This document shows positions 1-8,427 of a DNA stretch of 64,000 bases, piece after piece (position 1 is the stretch's first letter; every line of letters starts with the position of its first letter). This DNA comes from Cardinium endosymbiont of Culicoides punctatus (GTDB taxonomy: Bacteria > Bacteroidota > Bacteroidia > Cytophagales > Amoebophilaceae). The stretch is taken from positions 18,156-82,155 of the forward strand of contig NZ_QWJI01000003.1 in NCBI RefSeq assembly GCF_004354815.1. The letters run 5' to 3'. The notes beneath the pieces were generated by a model. It worked only from the letters and a program-made list of their open reading frames with translations, had not been told where the DNA came from and did not search any database. The position numbers and the translations under genes are program-made.

Positions 1-189
1 TATAATATTTTATCCCAACACTCCAGAAGCAATTATTTAAAAATCAGCTATTTAAGATTACTAGATATCTGCCTCTATCAGCTAATCTTGGTACATCTTA
101 CTACGATGTTTTGAACAGCACAATGGCTAGGATCGCTCTTTAATGTTCCTGATATGCAACTAGCATATGCAATATAAATTTGCAAATAC

Positions 190-534
190 TTAGGCTACTT
201 GTTTGATAATAGCTTCGAATGCATCTGGTTGATTCATTGCTAGATCGGCAAGTGTTTTTCTATTTATATCTATATTAGCTAGCGCAAGCTTCCCAATAAA
301 TTGAGAATAAGAAAGGCCATAAATACGAACAGCTGCATTAATACGCTGTATCCACAATGCCCTTACTTCTCTTTTTTTTACTTTACGATCTCTATAGGCA
401 TATAATAAACCTTTTTCAATAGCATTTTTAGCTACTGTCCAAACATTTTTTCTTTTGCCCCAGTAGCCCTTAGCTAACTTTAGTATGCGTTTTTTTCGCG
501 CCTTGGATGCTACTGCATTAACGGATCTTGGCAT
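190..534 (-). CDS. rplT: 50S ribosomal protein L20
   Basis: The 114-residue basic protein has the normal length and content of bacterial L20, which binds 23S rRNA early in large-subunit assembly. The lysine/arginine-rich N-terminus ([16 protein letters not shown]), the [17 protein letters not shown] stretch and the [19 protein letters not shown] stretch are family hallmarks. It is the last gene of a minus-strand infC-rpmI-rplT group, the conserved bacterial order, and lies 117 nt after rpmI. In other bacteria L20 represses this operon by binding its own leader; I do not see a clear leader fold here. The usual upstream neighbour thrS is absent; lgt lies there instead. Confidence 0.97.
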   Translation of the reverse strand: MPRSVNAVASKARKKRILKLAKGYWGKRKNVWTVAKNAIEKGLLYAYRDRKVKKREVRALWIQRINAAVRIYGLSYSQFIGKLALANIDINRKTLADLAMNQPDAFEAIIKQVA

Positions 535-651
535 TTTTTTGTCCTATTTTTAATTATTAATGATTGTTCTATAAACTACTTTAACTAAGTTAACTACGTT
601 TTAGGTGAAAACACACCACAGTCCAAATAGCAATTACAGGAACTGTAATAC

Positions 652-852
652 CTAAACGACTAGTAGCTTGCGAATAGTTGGTGCATTTGTTTTATCTACA
701 AGCGTAAAATGTGTAAGATTTCTTTTCTGTTTTGTTGTTTTTATCCTTTTAGACAGACAGTGACTCTTAAAAGCATGTTTACGCTTTATTTTACCTGTAC
801 CTGTTAACTGAAATCTTTTTTTTGAACCAGAATGTGTTTTAACTTTTGGCAT
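652..852 (-). CDS. rpmI: 50S ribosomal protein L35
   Basis: A 66-residue, very basic protein with the L35 signature: the N-terminal [20 protein letters not shown] followed by [16 protein letters not shown]. It is a late-assembling large-subunit protein. It sits between infC and rplT on the minus strand, 228 nt downstream of infC and 117 nt upstream of rplT, which supports the assignment. Length and start are standard for the family. Confidence 0.96.
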   Translation of the reverse strand: MPKVKTHSGSKKRFQLTGTGKIKRKHAFKSHCLSKRIKTTKQKRNLTHFTLVDKTNAPTIRKLLVV

Positions 853-1080
853 ACATCTATATTTTTATAGGTTGGTTACGGCTATCCTACCTTTTTTTCA
901 TTGGTTTAGAATTTATACATCAAGACTTGCGAATCCTTCTTATCACTAGATTTAATCTAAGAAAGCGGTACATACTTCAACATAATATTATAACCCGTAA
1001 AAGTGCAAGATAGTAAAAAAAGTGTAATTAGTTGTAAATTAAACCAAAAATTTTTTATTCTAAATGTATAAAAACAATAA

Positions 1081-1599
1081 TTACTTTTTCGCACCCAATG
1101 GGGCTATCGTTAAACTCATCACTTTTTTCCCTTCTAGTTTAGGCAGTTGTTCTAGTTTCCCATAAGATTCTAGTTCCTTAGAAAATCTAAGCAAGATCAA
1201 CTCTCCTCTTTCCTTAAACATAATTTGCCTACCTATGAACCGAACACAAACTTTAACCTTTGCACCAGTTTCTAGAAAGTTAATAGCATGCTTTAATTTA
1301 AAGTCAAAGTCATGATCACTGGTATTTGGACCAAAACGAATTTGTTTGATAACAACTTTCTGAGCATTGCTTTTTATTTCCTTATGCTTACGTTTTTGAA
1401 GATATTTAAATTTAGCATAATCAATTACCCTACAAACAGGCATATCCCCTGCACTAGAGATTTCTACTAAGTCTAATTCTTGTGTTTCTGCAATTCCTAA
1501 AGCATCACTAAGTCTATAAATACCACTGGTTACATTATCCCCAACTAAACGCACTTCTGGCGCTATGATACGTTCATTAACATTGTGGGCTTCTTTCAT
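1081..1599 (-). CDS. infC: Translation initiation factor IF-3
   Basis: The 172-residue protein matches IF-3, which binds the 30S subunit, blocks premature 50S joining and checks the initiator tRNA-start codon pair. The N-domain opens with VNERIIAPEVRLVGDN (about residues 7-22). The linker is lysine-rich (YLQKRKHKEIKSNAQKVV), and the C-domain has IRFGPNTSDHDFDFKLKHA and VCVRFIGRQIMFKERGE. The ORF opens with ATG, whereas many infC genes use the rare AUU codon for autoregulation, so that control may be absent. It heads the infC-rpmI-rplT group. Confidence 0.96.
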   Translation of the reverse strand: MKEAHNVNERIIAPEVRLVGDNVTSGIYRLSDALGIAETQELDLVEISSAGDMPVCRVIDYAKFKYLQKRKHKEIKSNAQKVVIKQIRFGPNTSDHDFDFKLKHAINFLETGAKVKVCVRFIGRQIMFKERGELILLRFSKELESYGKLEQLPKLEGKKVMSLTIAPLGAKK

Positions 1600-1730
1600 G
1601 TAATATATCTGTTGTTATGATCAACTATTTCAAACCAACTAAAAAAACTTGTGTTGGCTTGCCAAAATACGAATATCTATGTGCGTTATCAGCAATTTAA
1701 CAAAAAATTAACTATTTATTGCACTATTTC

Positions 1731-2915
1731 TTAGCTTATGTTAGGATCATTTTTTACTTTAGGTCTAGGACGTAATACTAAAAATAGCCCTGCTATGATC
1801 AGGGGTAAACTAAGTAATTGCCCCATATTTAAAAGCATGTGATCTTCAAATGGAGTCTGATTTTCTTTATAAAATTCATAAAAAAAACGCAATGCGAAAA
1901 CCATCAACATAAAACCCCCTAAAATTCGTCCAGGACATAATGTTTGACCTTTTTTATACCACCATACAAGCAACAAAACAAAGATTAAAAAACAAGAAAA
2001 TGATTCATAGAGTTGAGCTGGATGCCTTGGAATGCCTAAAGTGTTTACTACAGCTTGATATTCTCCATATGTTTCTACTTTAGATAATGTATAGCTAAGT
2101 GGTGTACCATAGGTTTCATAAACCATGGGTTCTTCGCCATGAGATGACCGCACCAACATGTTCTTTAAAGAGACTTCCAGAAATTGCTTTATAACTATTT
2201 CATCTTCCATTGTTTTTTTGAAGGAAATAACCAATTGGATGGGTTGTAAACCACCCTTTGTTGCTAGAGTACGATCGGTAGGCGCCTTGCAAATTTCAAG
2301 ATTTTCTACCATGGACGAATAGTTTTTTGAAAACTCATCTTTAAAGCTTCTTATAAAGATCACTCCATAATTGGCATTGGTTGGCTTACCAATAATTTCT
2401 GAGTTCATAAAGTTGCCGATACGGATAAATGCCCCACCTAAAGCAACAAGAATGACTAAATGGTCCAGAAGCCAAAGAAACTCTCCAGGAGGTCGGCGAC
2501 TTTCAAAACGTATGCGGAAAGGAAAAATAGATACCTTCATACGCTTTACATAAAGAAAAATGGCAAGTATAATGCCAATGGCAGCACCGTGACTGGCTAA
2601 GCCAGAGAAACCTACTATCTTAAACTCAGGCGAGAAAACACATGGCAAAAATATTTCTGACAAATGATTTTTATAATAGTTCCATTCATAAAAAATAACA
2701 TGCCCTAACCGAGCTCCGAACAATACGCCAAATATGAGATAAATTTTTACAACCTCAGCCTCTCGGACATCTTTTCCAGCTTTGGTAAACATATGATGCC
2801 AAATTGGGGAACCCAAAATGAATGAAGCTACAAATAAAAGATTATACCAGCGTAGTGTAAAAGAGCCTAGCTGAAATATTTCTGGAGATTTATCCCAAAC
2901 AATAGTGGCTAACAT
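1731..2915 (-). CDS. lgt: Phosphatidylglycerol:prolipoprotein diacylglyceryl transferase
   Basis: This integral membrane enzyme moves a diacylglyceryl group from phosphatidylglycerol to the lipobox cysteine of prolipoproteins. Visible family features are the membrane helix after LRWYNLLFVASFILG, the HGAAIGIILAIF segment (HGG-type active-site histidine), FIRIGNFMNSEIIGKPT (the GRxGNfxNxE signature, here IRIGNF) and PRHPAQLYES. I place the start at the ATG at 2915, giving 394 residues beginning MLATIVWDKSPE; the frame stays open to about 2969 but that extension runs through a 3 x 11-bp repeat. The protein is longer than the roughly 270-300 residues of proteobacterial Lgt because of an extra segment of about 100 residues between GKPTNANYG and PRHPAQLYE. 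The window carries many lipoprotein substrates for it. Confidence 0.93.
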   Translation of the reverse strand: MLATIVWDKSPEIFQLGSFTLRWYNLLFVASFILGSPIWHHMFTKAGKDVREAEVVKIYLIFGVLFGARLGHVIFYEWNYYKNHLSEIFLPCVFSPEFKIVGFSGLASHGAAIGIILAIFLYVKRMKVSIFPFRIRFESRRPPGEFLWLLDHLVILVALGGAFIRIGNFMNSEIIGKPTNANYGVIFIRSFKDEFSKNYSSMVENLEICKAPTDRTLATKGGLQPIQLVISFKKTMEDEIVIKQFLEVSLKNMLVRSSHGEEPMVYETYGTPLSYTLSKVETYGEYQAVVNTLGIPRHPAQLYESFSCFLIFVLLLVWWYKKGQTLCPGRILGGFMLMVFALRFFYEFYKENQTPFEDHMLLNMGQLLSLPLIIAGLFLVLRPRPKVKNDPNIS

Positions 2916-2948
2916 AATAAATGAATAATAAATGAATAATAAATGAAT
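2916..2948. repeat. Three tandem 11-bp repeats abutting the lgt start
   Basis: Three exact copies of AATAAATGAAT run directly up to the inferred lgt ATG (minus-strand start at 2915). They occupy the place where a ribosome-binding region would be. No Shine-Dalgarno-like sequence is visible, as is common in Bacteroidota. Confidence 0.85.
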
Positions 2949-3209
2949 AATTCCGATTAGGGTGCACACAAGTCAATTTACATTGCTCACTAAAAAATAA
3001 TAATACATATGTTTATTAGATAAATCACTAGTATGAAAATGTTAAAGCTTATTAAATTTAAGTTTATAGGTAACATGCTTATTTTAATATATAAATTATT
3101 TTTGAACCATATTTAAAATTATGCAATGCTTACCTATAAACCTTCATAAGGCCTTTTTTGCGACAAAACCTACTACGAAACAAAATAGAATCGAGAAATA
3201 AGTAAAAAA

Positions 3210-4709
3210 CTAACCATTAAGAATCCAATCTACTAACAATCGTACACCAAACCCTGTTCCACCTGCTTGATTATAGAACCAAGGCCTTGTGGTCCATGCT
3301 GTTCCGGCAATATCTATATGTGCCCAAGGCGTTTGTTTAACAAATTGTTTTAAAAACATGGCAGCAGAAATAGATCCTGCACCTTGTTCCTTATCTCCTG
3401 TATTCTTCATATCTGCAACAATAGAGCTCATCCCTTCGAAATAAGACTCTTCTAATGGCATTTGCCAAATTTTTTCTCCTGTTTTTGGCGAAGCACTCAA
3501 TAGCCCATCAACCAATTTTTGATCCGTACCAAATACACCTGAAATTTTTGATCCCAGAGCAACAACCATAGCACCTGTTAGGGTAGCCAGATCTACAATG
3601 GCATCTACATTTAATTTCTCTGCATAGACGAGTGCATCAGCCAATGTGAGCCTTCCTTCTGCATCGGTATTATCTATTTCAATAGTTTTTCCATTTGAAG
3701 CAGTAACAACATCTCCAGGTTTGGTAGCACTCCCATTAATCATATTCTCTGTAGCAGCAATAATAAAATGGACCTCTTTATTAGGTTTTATAGCCCCTAT
3801 AACCCCTGCTACTCCCAACATAACAGCTGCTCCAGCCATATCATGTTTCATTAATTCAATCTTAGAAGCACCTATTTTTAAATTCAATCCACCAGAGTCG
3901 AATGTAACTCCTTTCCCTATCAAAGCAATTTTTGAAAAGGTAGCATTGGCATCAAGTGATTTTGGTTTATAGCAAAGGTGAATAAATTTAGGTGACGCAT
4001 CGGATCCTTGGGTAACGGAAAGATATGCTCCCATGCCTAGTCTTTTGCAGTCTTCTTTTTCTAAAATATGCAACTCTAGCTGATGATTTTCAGCGATTTC
4101 AATAGCTTTCTTTGCTAAAAAAGAAGGTGTTACGTAATTAGCTGGAGCATTAACCAGTTCTTTAGCGAGATTAACGCCCATCACAATCTCTTTGGCTACT
4201 TGAATGGTTTTGTCGTCTTCTAAAGCACCTAAAAGATGAACACTCTTGAGACGCGTAACCTTTGTGTCTTTTTGTGATTTAAAACGCTCATCATAATGAG
4301 TAGAAAGAAAAATGCCTTCTGCAAAAGCTTTTAAATGAGCACTGGTTTCTAAGAGATTAGAAAAGTTTACGATCATAGAATTACTATGCAGTCTCACGCA
4401 CTCCCTATATATGACACTTGCTGCTTGTCGAATGCATTCTTGATCAACATCTTCCTGCTTGCCAAGTCCCACCAGTATAATCTTACCTATTTGGTGAAAA
4501 CAGTTTGCAGAAACCATACTAAACTTTTTTCCACTAAAATGTGACTCCCTTATTAAAGGCATAATCACACTACTATAGTAGTGTTCATTTACCAGGTTAT
4601 CGGTGTATGGTTTTCCATTACTTTCAAAAACACCCAGTGCATAACAGGTCATTTCCTCTTGTTGAGCCTGTTTATCTAAAAATTCAAATCTAGGATACTG
4701 CATAAACAT
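3210..4709 (-). CDS. pepA: Leucyl aminopeptidase, M17 family
   Basis: A 499-residue cytosolic M17 metallo-aminopeptidase that releases N-terminal residues from peptides. The C-terminal catalytic half carries GKGVTFDSGGLNLK (about residues 263-276, lysine and aspartate metal/active-site ligands), a histidine/aspartate pair in MKHDMAGAAVMLG, and the signature NTDAEGRLTLADAL (about 350). The arrangement and length match PepA. The start could equally be the second ATG two codons in (MQYPRFEF). It is the only obvious general aminopeptidase in the window and likely recycles host-derived or endogenous peptides. PepA in E. coli also binds DNA, but nothing here speaks to that. Confidence 0.95.
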   Translation of the reverse strand: MFMQYPRFEFLDKQAQQEEMTCYALGVFESNGKPYTDNLVNEHYYSSVIMPLIRESHFSGKKFSMVSANCFHQIGKIILVGLGKQEDVDQECIRQAASVIYRECVRLHSNSMIVNFSNLLETSAHLKAFAEGIFLSTHYDERFKSQKDTKVTRLKSVHLLGALEDDKTIQVAKEIVMGVNLAKELVNAPANYVTPSFLAKKAIEIAENHQLELHILEKEDCKRLGMGAYLSVTQGSDASPKFIHLCYKPKSLDANATFSKIALIGKGVTFDSGGLNLKIGASKIELMKHDMAGAAVMLGVAGVIGAIKPNKEVHFIIAATENMINGSATKPGDVVTASNGKTIEIDNTDAEGRLTLADALVYAEKLNVDAIVDLATLTGAMVVALGSKISGVFGTDQKLVDGLLSASPKTGEKIWQMPLEESYFEGMSSIVADMKNTGDKEQGAGSISAAMFLKQFVKQTPWAHIDIAGTAWTTRPWFYNQAGGTGFGVRLLVDWILNG

Positions 4710-4769
4710 CTAATATATTATTAACGTCTTTTATTATTATGATTTTACTTACGAACAGATAGACAAAAA

Positions 4770-5192
4770 CTATAGTGGTAATTCTCCCATATCATTACCG
4801 ATCATTCCCTTTTCTGCATGATTATAATTAACTACGCGGGGCTCTTCCTCCAAATTTTTTCTTGTATTACCTAATAAGACGAGCTGTTGACCAACAATTT
4901 GCGTCACATATCGTTGTTCTCCTTCTTTGTGTATATATGATCTATGGGTCAATTTTCCTTCTATATATACCTGATTGCCCTTACATAAATATTGTGCAGC
5001 AACTTCTGCATGTGGTGTCCAGAATACGACCTCATGCCAATCTGTATGCGTTACTTTTTCGCCATTTCTATTTTTATAATTATCATGGGTTGCTATAATC
5101 AATTGAACCCGCATACGACCATTTTCTAAATGGCGAATTTCTGGATCTTTTCCTAGATTACCCAAAATAATAACTTTATTTACACTTGCCAT
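4770..5192 (-). CDS. ssb: Single-stranded DNA-binding protein
   Basis: The protein (140 residues from the ATG at 5192, MASVNKVIILGNLGKDPEIR) is an OB-fold SSB. Hallmarks are the VNKVIILGNLGKDPE start, the WHEVVFWTPHAEVAAQYLCKG segment and the VYIEGKLTHRSY strand. An upstream extension of 11 residues is open but lacks family similarity. The C-terminal tip NDMGELPL is a weak version of the usual acidic DDDIPF-type tail that recruits partner proteins, ending in leucine instead of phenylalanine. It lies 60 nt upstream of pepA on the same strand. Confidence 0.94.
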   Translation of the reverse strand: MASVNKVIILGNLGKDPEIRHLENGRMRVQLIIATHDNYKNRNGEKVTHTDWHEVVFWTPHAEVAAQYLCKGNQVYIEGKLTHRSYIHKEGEQRYVTQIVGQQLVLLGNTRKNLEEEPRVVNYNHAEKGMIGNDMGELPL

Positions 5193-5400
5193 ACTGAATC
5201 TGTCATGAGATATTATACTGAACATACTCTTTGTTGCTTAATATATAACATAAATTTGGAGGTTTCAAATTTTTTGCTAAATTGACGGGTTAATAGAATG
5301 TTGTTTATCAGATAGGAATACAAAGAATTGTATGACATGTTGTTATTATGCAAGCATTTTTGTCTATACATGCTAAAGCAAAAAGTTTTCAAAGGTACCA

Positions 5401-6072
5401 ATGGAACGAACGCAATATTTGGAATACATACCCAAGCCACCACTTCCTTTATCTTTTTATCAGCGCGAAGATGTAGTACAAATTGCACGTGAACTAATAG
5501 GAAAAATGTTATGTACTAACATGCATCAACAGATCACTGGTGGCATCATTATAGAGACAGAGGCCTACAAAGGCGTAGAAGATAAAGCTTGTCATGCTTA
5601 TAATTATCGTAGAACCAAACGTACAGCAGTAATGTATAAAGATGGGGGGATTACCTATGTCTATCTATGTTATGGTCTTCATCATCTTATCAATATTGTT
5701 ACCTACACAAACGATTTTCCACATGCGGTACTCATTCGAGCAATTTTCCCAATTCTAGGAATTGAGACTATGCTAAAAAGAAGGAAGAAACTATTTTCTT
5801 ATGATCGATTAAAACTAACGAATGGCCCTGGTAGTGTATGTCAGGCTCTGGGTATAGATCTTTCTCACAATGCTGTTTCACTTGATTCTTCTTGTATATG
5901 GATTACAGAAAGTGATATCCAAATAAATCAAATGCAAATAAATCAAAGCCCACGTATAGGAGTTGATTATGCTGGTCAAGACGCACTTTTACCGTGGCGT
6001 TTTAGGCTTGAAAATCCTTTGGATGTCTTAAATATGCGCTCCTATATAATTGTTCTTAACCAGATAAACTAG
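5401..6072 (+). CDS. DNA-3-methyladenine glycosylase, AAG/MPG family
   Basis: A 223-residue monofunctional base-excision glycosylase of the AAG (MPG) fold, which removes alkylated and deaminated purines. Family landmarks are ARELIGKMLCTN, the catalytic IIIETEAYKG (glutamate in IETEAY), DKACHAYNYRRTKR, the MYKDGGITYVYLCYGLHH strand, VLIRAI, LTNGPGSVCQALGI and the C-terminal PRIGVDYAG with LPWRF. The length is typical. It is a lone plus-strand gene among minus-strand neighbours, and an IS66 transposase vestige starts about 25 nt downstream. Confidence 0.93.
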   Translation: MERTQYLEYIPKPPLPLSFYQREDVVQIARELIGKMLCTNMHQQITGGIIIETEAYKGVEDKACHAYNYRRTKRTAVMYKDGGITYVYLCYGLHHLINIVTYTNDFPHAVLIRAIFPILGIETMLKRRKKLFSYDRLKLTNGPGSVCQALGIDLSHNAVSLDSSCIWITESDIQINQMQINQSPRIGVDYAGQDALLPWRFRLENPLDVLNMRSYIIVLNQIN

Positions 6073-6096
6073 GTAAATTCAAATTAGATTTTTTGT

Positions 6097-6258
6097 CAAG
6101 ATATTCGCATGATTATTAAAGTCAAAAAAATCTCGGGGGGCTTTCGTATGCAAAAAGGTGCAGAGATGTTTTGCACTATTCGTGGATTTTTATCAACAAA
6201 ACGTAAACAAGGGATCAATTTATTTCAGGCTATTCAACAAGTATATGCTACCGCTTAA
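6097..6258 (+). pseudogene. IS66-family transposase, C-terminal vestige
   Basis: Reading this frame gives QDIRMIIKVKKISGGFR followed by a stretch ending in TIRGFLSTKRKQGINLFQAI and a stop. This matches the C-terminus of IS66 (TnpC) transposases, where the AERDIRM-KVKQKISGGFRS and STxRKQGxNxFxAL blocks are conserved. Everything upstream of the block is missing; the frame is closed by a stop at 6085. It is therefore a short remnant next to the glycosylase gene. The bases after the stop, around GGTACCTGGGGAATTAC, may be an IS end, because a similar GGTGCCTGGGGAGTTGC occurs near 57518. Confidence 0.7.
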
Positions 6259-6323
6259 GTGAGGTACCTGGGGAATTACGATTTTTTGCAGTATTCTGAA
6301 GATATAAGGAGAATTATGTATAC

Positions 6324-7031
6324 TTACACAATCTCTTCAAAAGCCCACACATCGTTTTTCGTTTCTAACAATTTTTCTATAGTACAGGCATTATTTAAAT
6401 GGTAAGGACCTATTTGGGTTCGACATAAAGCATGAAGGTATGCTCCTACTCCTAATTTTTTCCCTAAATCATGTGCAAGACTACGGACATATGTACCTTT
6501 GCTACAAGTTAATTCGAAAGTAATCAATGGAATATCTATGGTCGTAAGAGAAAAAGAATGGATGACAATAGAGCGAGGAGATAAAACGATTGGTTGTGCA
6601 GCTCTTGCCATTTTGTAAGCTCTTTTGCCTCCTACCTTTAAGGCAGAATATATAGGAGGTGTTTGTTCTATGGTACCAACAAAAGTAGCTGCTACTGCCT
6701 TTATCATATCTTCATTGAGGTGGTCATAACAGGATACACTATCAAAATCAGTCTCTAAATCCATAGATGGCGTAGTTTTGCCAAGTACAATTTGTCCTGT
6801 ATAAACTTTTGGGAGCTCTTGTAGGCTATAAATTTTTTTTGTTTGTTTACCAGTACATAACAGGAGTAATCCTGTCGCTAAAGGATCTAGCGTGCCAGCA
6901 TGGCCTATTTTTTTTACCTTCAATAGAGCACGAACTTTTTTTACTACATCAAAAGAAGTCCATCCCGAAGGTTTATCTATCATAATCATACCACCTATAT
7001 CAGTATGTACAGAGGGTGAATATTCCTTCAT
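6324..7031 (-). CDS. truB: tRNA pseudouridine(55) synthase
   Basis: A 235-residue TruB-family enzyme that makes pseudouridine 55 in the T-loop of tRNAs. The N-terminus has the family block IDKPSGWTSFDVVKKVR and the catalytic motif GHAGTLDPLATGLLL (catalytic aspartate in TLDP, about residue 47). Further blocks are PPIYSALKVGGKRAYKMAR and CSKGTYVRSLAHDLG. It is monocistronic on the minus strand, about 80 nt downstream of the HTH gene. Start and length are standard. Confidence 0.95.
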   Translation of the reverse strand: MKEYSPSVHTDIGGMIMIDKPSGWTSFDVVKKVRALLKVKKIGHAGTLDPLATGLLLLCTGKQTKKIYSLQELPKVYTGQIVLGKTTPSMDLETDFDSVSCYDHLNEDMIKAVAATFVGTIEQTPPIYSALKVGGKRAYKMARAAQPIVLSPRSIVIHSFSLTTIDIPLITFELTCSKGTYVRSLAHDLGKKLGVGAYLHALCRTQIGPYHLNNACTIEKLLETKNDVWAFEEIV

Positions 7032-7113
7032 ATTTTATTACAACAGAGACGGGGCTTAAAAAGGGATTGACAATGATGTGTTGAATGAACATACATTTAG
7101 GCAAGATGCTTTT

Positions 7114-7560
7114 TCATTCATCTTCTTCCTCTGCTAAAAACTCTGTAATTTCTTTTTTAATACCGACTAAATCATTGTTATTAGCAAGCAGAATTAAAAT
7201 TTTTAAGAGATTATTGTAATCTTCAAGAAGTATCAAATATTTTTTATTTAATTCTTGTAACTGAATAAAATCAGGATTCGTTGGTCCCGGTTTTCTATAC
7301 GGACCCAGCTCATTATACGTAGTAATATCAGGATTAGGATTAGGAGCTGTATCATATTTATTCAAATGTGGAAATTCTGTAGAGAAATCATAATGAATGA
7401 TGTTACTGATCTTAATAATAAAAGCATCATCCAGTTCTGCTTCCCTGATTTTTGTGTAAAGCGTGTTACGCGCAATACCTAGCTTTTCAGCTAGCGCTTT
7501 CATTTGGTAACCACTTTTCCTGATGGCTATCTCAACTATTTTTCCTTTATGTTGTTCCAT
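7114..7560 (-). CDS. Small HTH DNA-binding protein with C-terminal helical tail
   Basis: A 148-residue protein. The first 50 residues form a Fis/XRE-like helix-turn-helix: IRKSGYQMKALAEKLGIARN then TLYTKIREAELDDAFI, where KALAEKLGIARNTLYTKI is the probable turn and recognition helix. A proline-rich linker (TAPNPNPDITTY, YRKPGPTNPD) follows, then a leucine-rich coiled-coil segment around ELNKKYLILLEDYNNLLKIL that probably mediates dimerisation. The C-terminus is acidic (AEEEDE). The target is unknown. A regulator this small with a dimerising tail is plausible as one of few transcription factors in a reduced genome. Confidence 0.7.
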   Translation of the reverse strand: MEQHKGKIVEIAIRKSGYQMKALAEKLGIARNTLYTKIREAELDDAFIIKISNIIHYDFSTEFPHLNKYDTAPNPNPDITTYNELGPYRKPGPTNPDFIQLQELNKKYLILLEDYNNLLKILILLANNNDLVGIKKEITEFLAEEEDE

Positions 7561-7704
7561 ATGCCAATATACATTGCTTTTAATAAAATGAAGAAAGACT
7601 TCGTTTGTTCAAATATGGTGATATCATAATCAACGAAATGCTTCCATGTTTTTTTCATTATCAATAATGTACAGTATTAAACATATAGGTTATAGCAAAA
7701 TTTC

Positions 7705-8364
7705 TTAATCGGAAACCATTGTCTTTTCATATCCATGCACCAAGCATTTTTCTTTAAAAAAAGTTTCTTTAAAAAAATCTTGTAATGGATATACATGTGT
7801 TGAAAATGGCAGCGCTACATTTGCATATCCTTTCAGATACAAAATGCCATTATGGAGACTGTTTTTTTGTTCTTGAGCTATCTTGTCTTTTACCCAACCG
7901 TAGAAACGTTCTAGGTTAGTAACGCCCCTGCCTACGACGAAATCATATTTCCCTTGTATCTCTTCTCCCCTTATACAGGAGACTGTAATATTATTTAATC
8001 CAAGTGTTGTTACTATTTCATGAACTGCTTTTATTTTCTTCCCTATGGAATCTACCAAATGGAAATGTACTTCAGGAAACATAATTGCTAAGGGAATACC
8101 AGGAAATCCTCCCCCTGTTCCAAAATCTAGGATATGGGTATTTGGGCAAAAAGATATTATTTTTGAAATGGATAATGAATGCAAAATATGATTCATATAA
8201 AGATTGTCAATATCTTTTCTAGAAATAAGATTTATTTTTGTATTCCATAAGCGATAGATATTGCCCAGGCTACTAAAATGTGCTATTTGCGTATTAGAAA
8301 GTTCTTTAAAATGACTACATACTATAGCAGCAGAATCACAAGGTTTTTCTAAAGATGTATGCAT
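7705..8364 (-). CDS. rsmG: 16S rRNA (guanine(527)-N7)-methyltransferase
   Basis: The 219-residue protein is RsmG (GidB), a SAM-dependent methyltransferase that modifies G527 of 16S rRNA. The SAM-binding loop is ILDFGTGGGFPGIPLAI (about residues 76-92), followed by VHFHLVDSIGKKI and the family block FVVGRGVTNLERFYGW. The N-terminal segment LWNTKINLISRKDIDNLYMNH is also typical. The gene stands alone on the minus strand between the HTH gene and the MutS-like gene. Confidence 0.94.
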   Translation of the reverse strand: MHTSLEKPCDSAAIVCSHFKELSNTQIAHFSSLGNIYRLWNTKINLISRKDIDNLYMNHILHSLSISKIISFCPNTHILDFGTGGGFPGIPLAIMFPEVHFHLVDSIGKKIKAVHEIVTTLGLNNITVSCIRGEEIQGKYDFVVGRGVTNLERFYGWVKDKIAQEQKNSLHNGILYLKGYANVALPFSTHVYPLQDFFKETFFKEKCLVHGYEKTMVSD

Positions 8365-8427
8365 GGTTTGGCATATAGATACTTATTTAAATTACTTCTT
8401 AGTCTATACAAGTGACTTGCTACACAT

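Noticed and set aside
5213..5488. 91-codon minus-strand frame upstream of ssb
   Set aside because: It overlaps the start of the well-supported glycosylase gene and has no family features.
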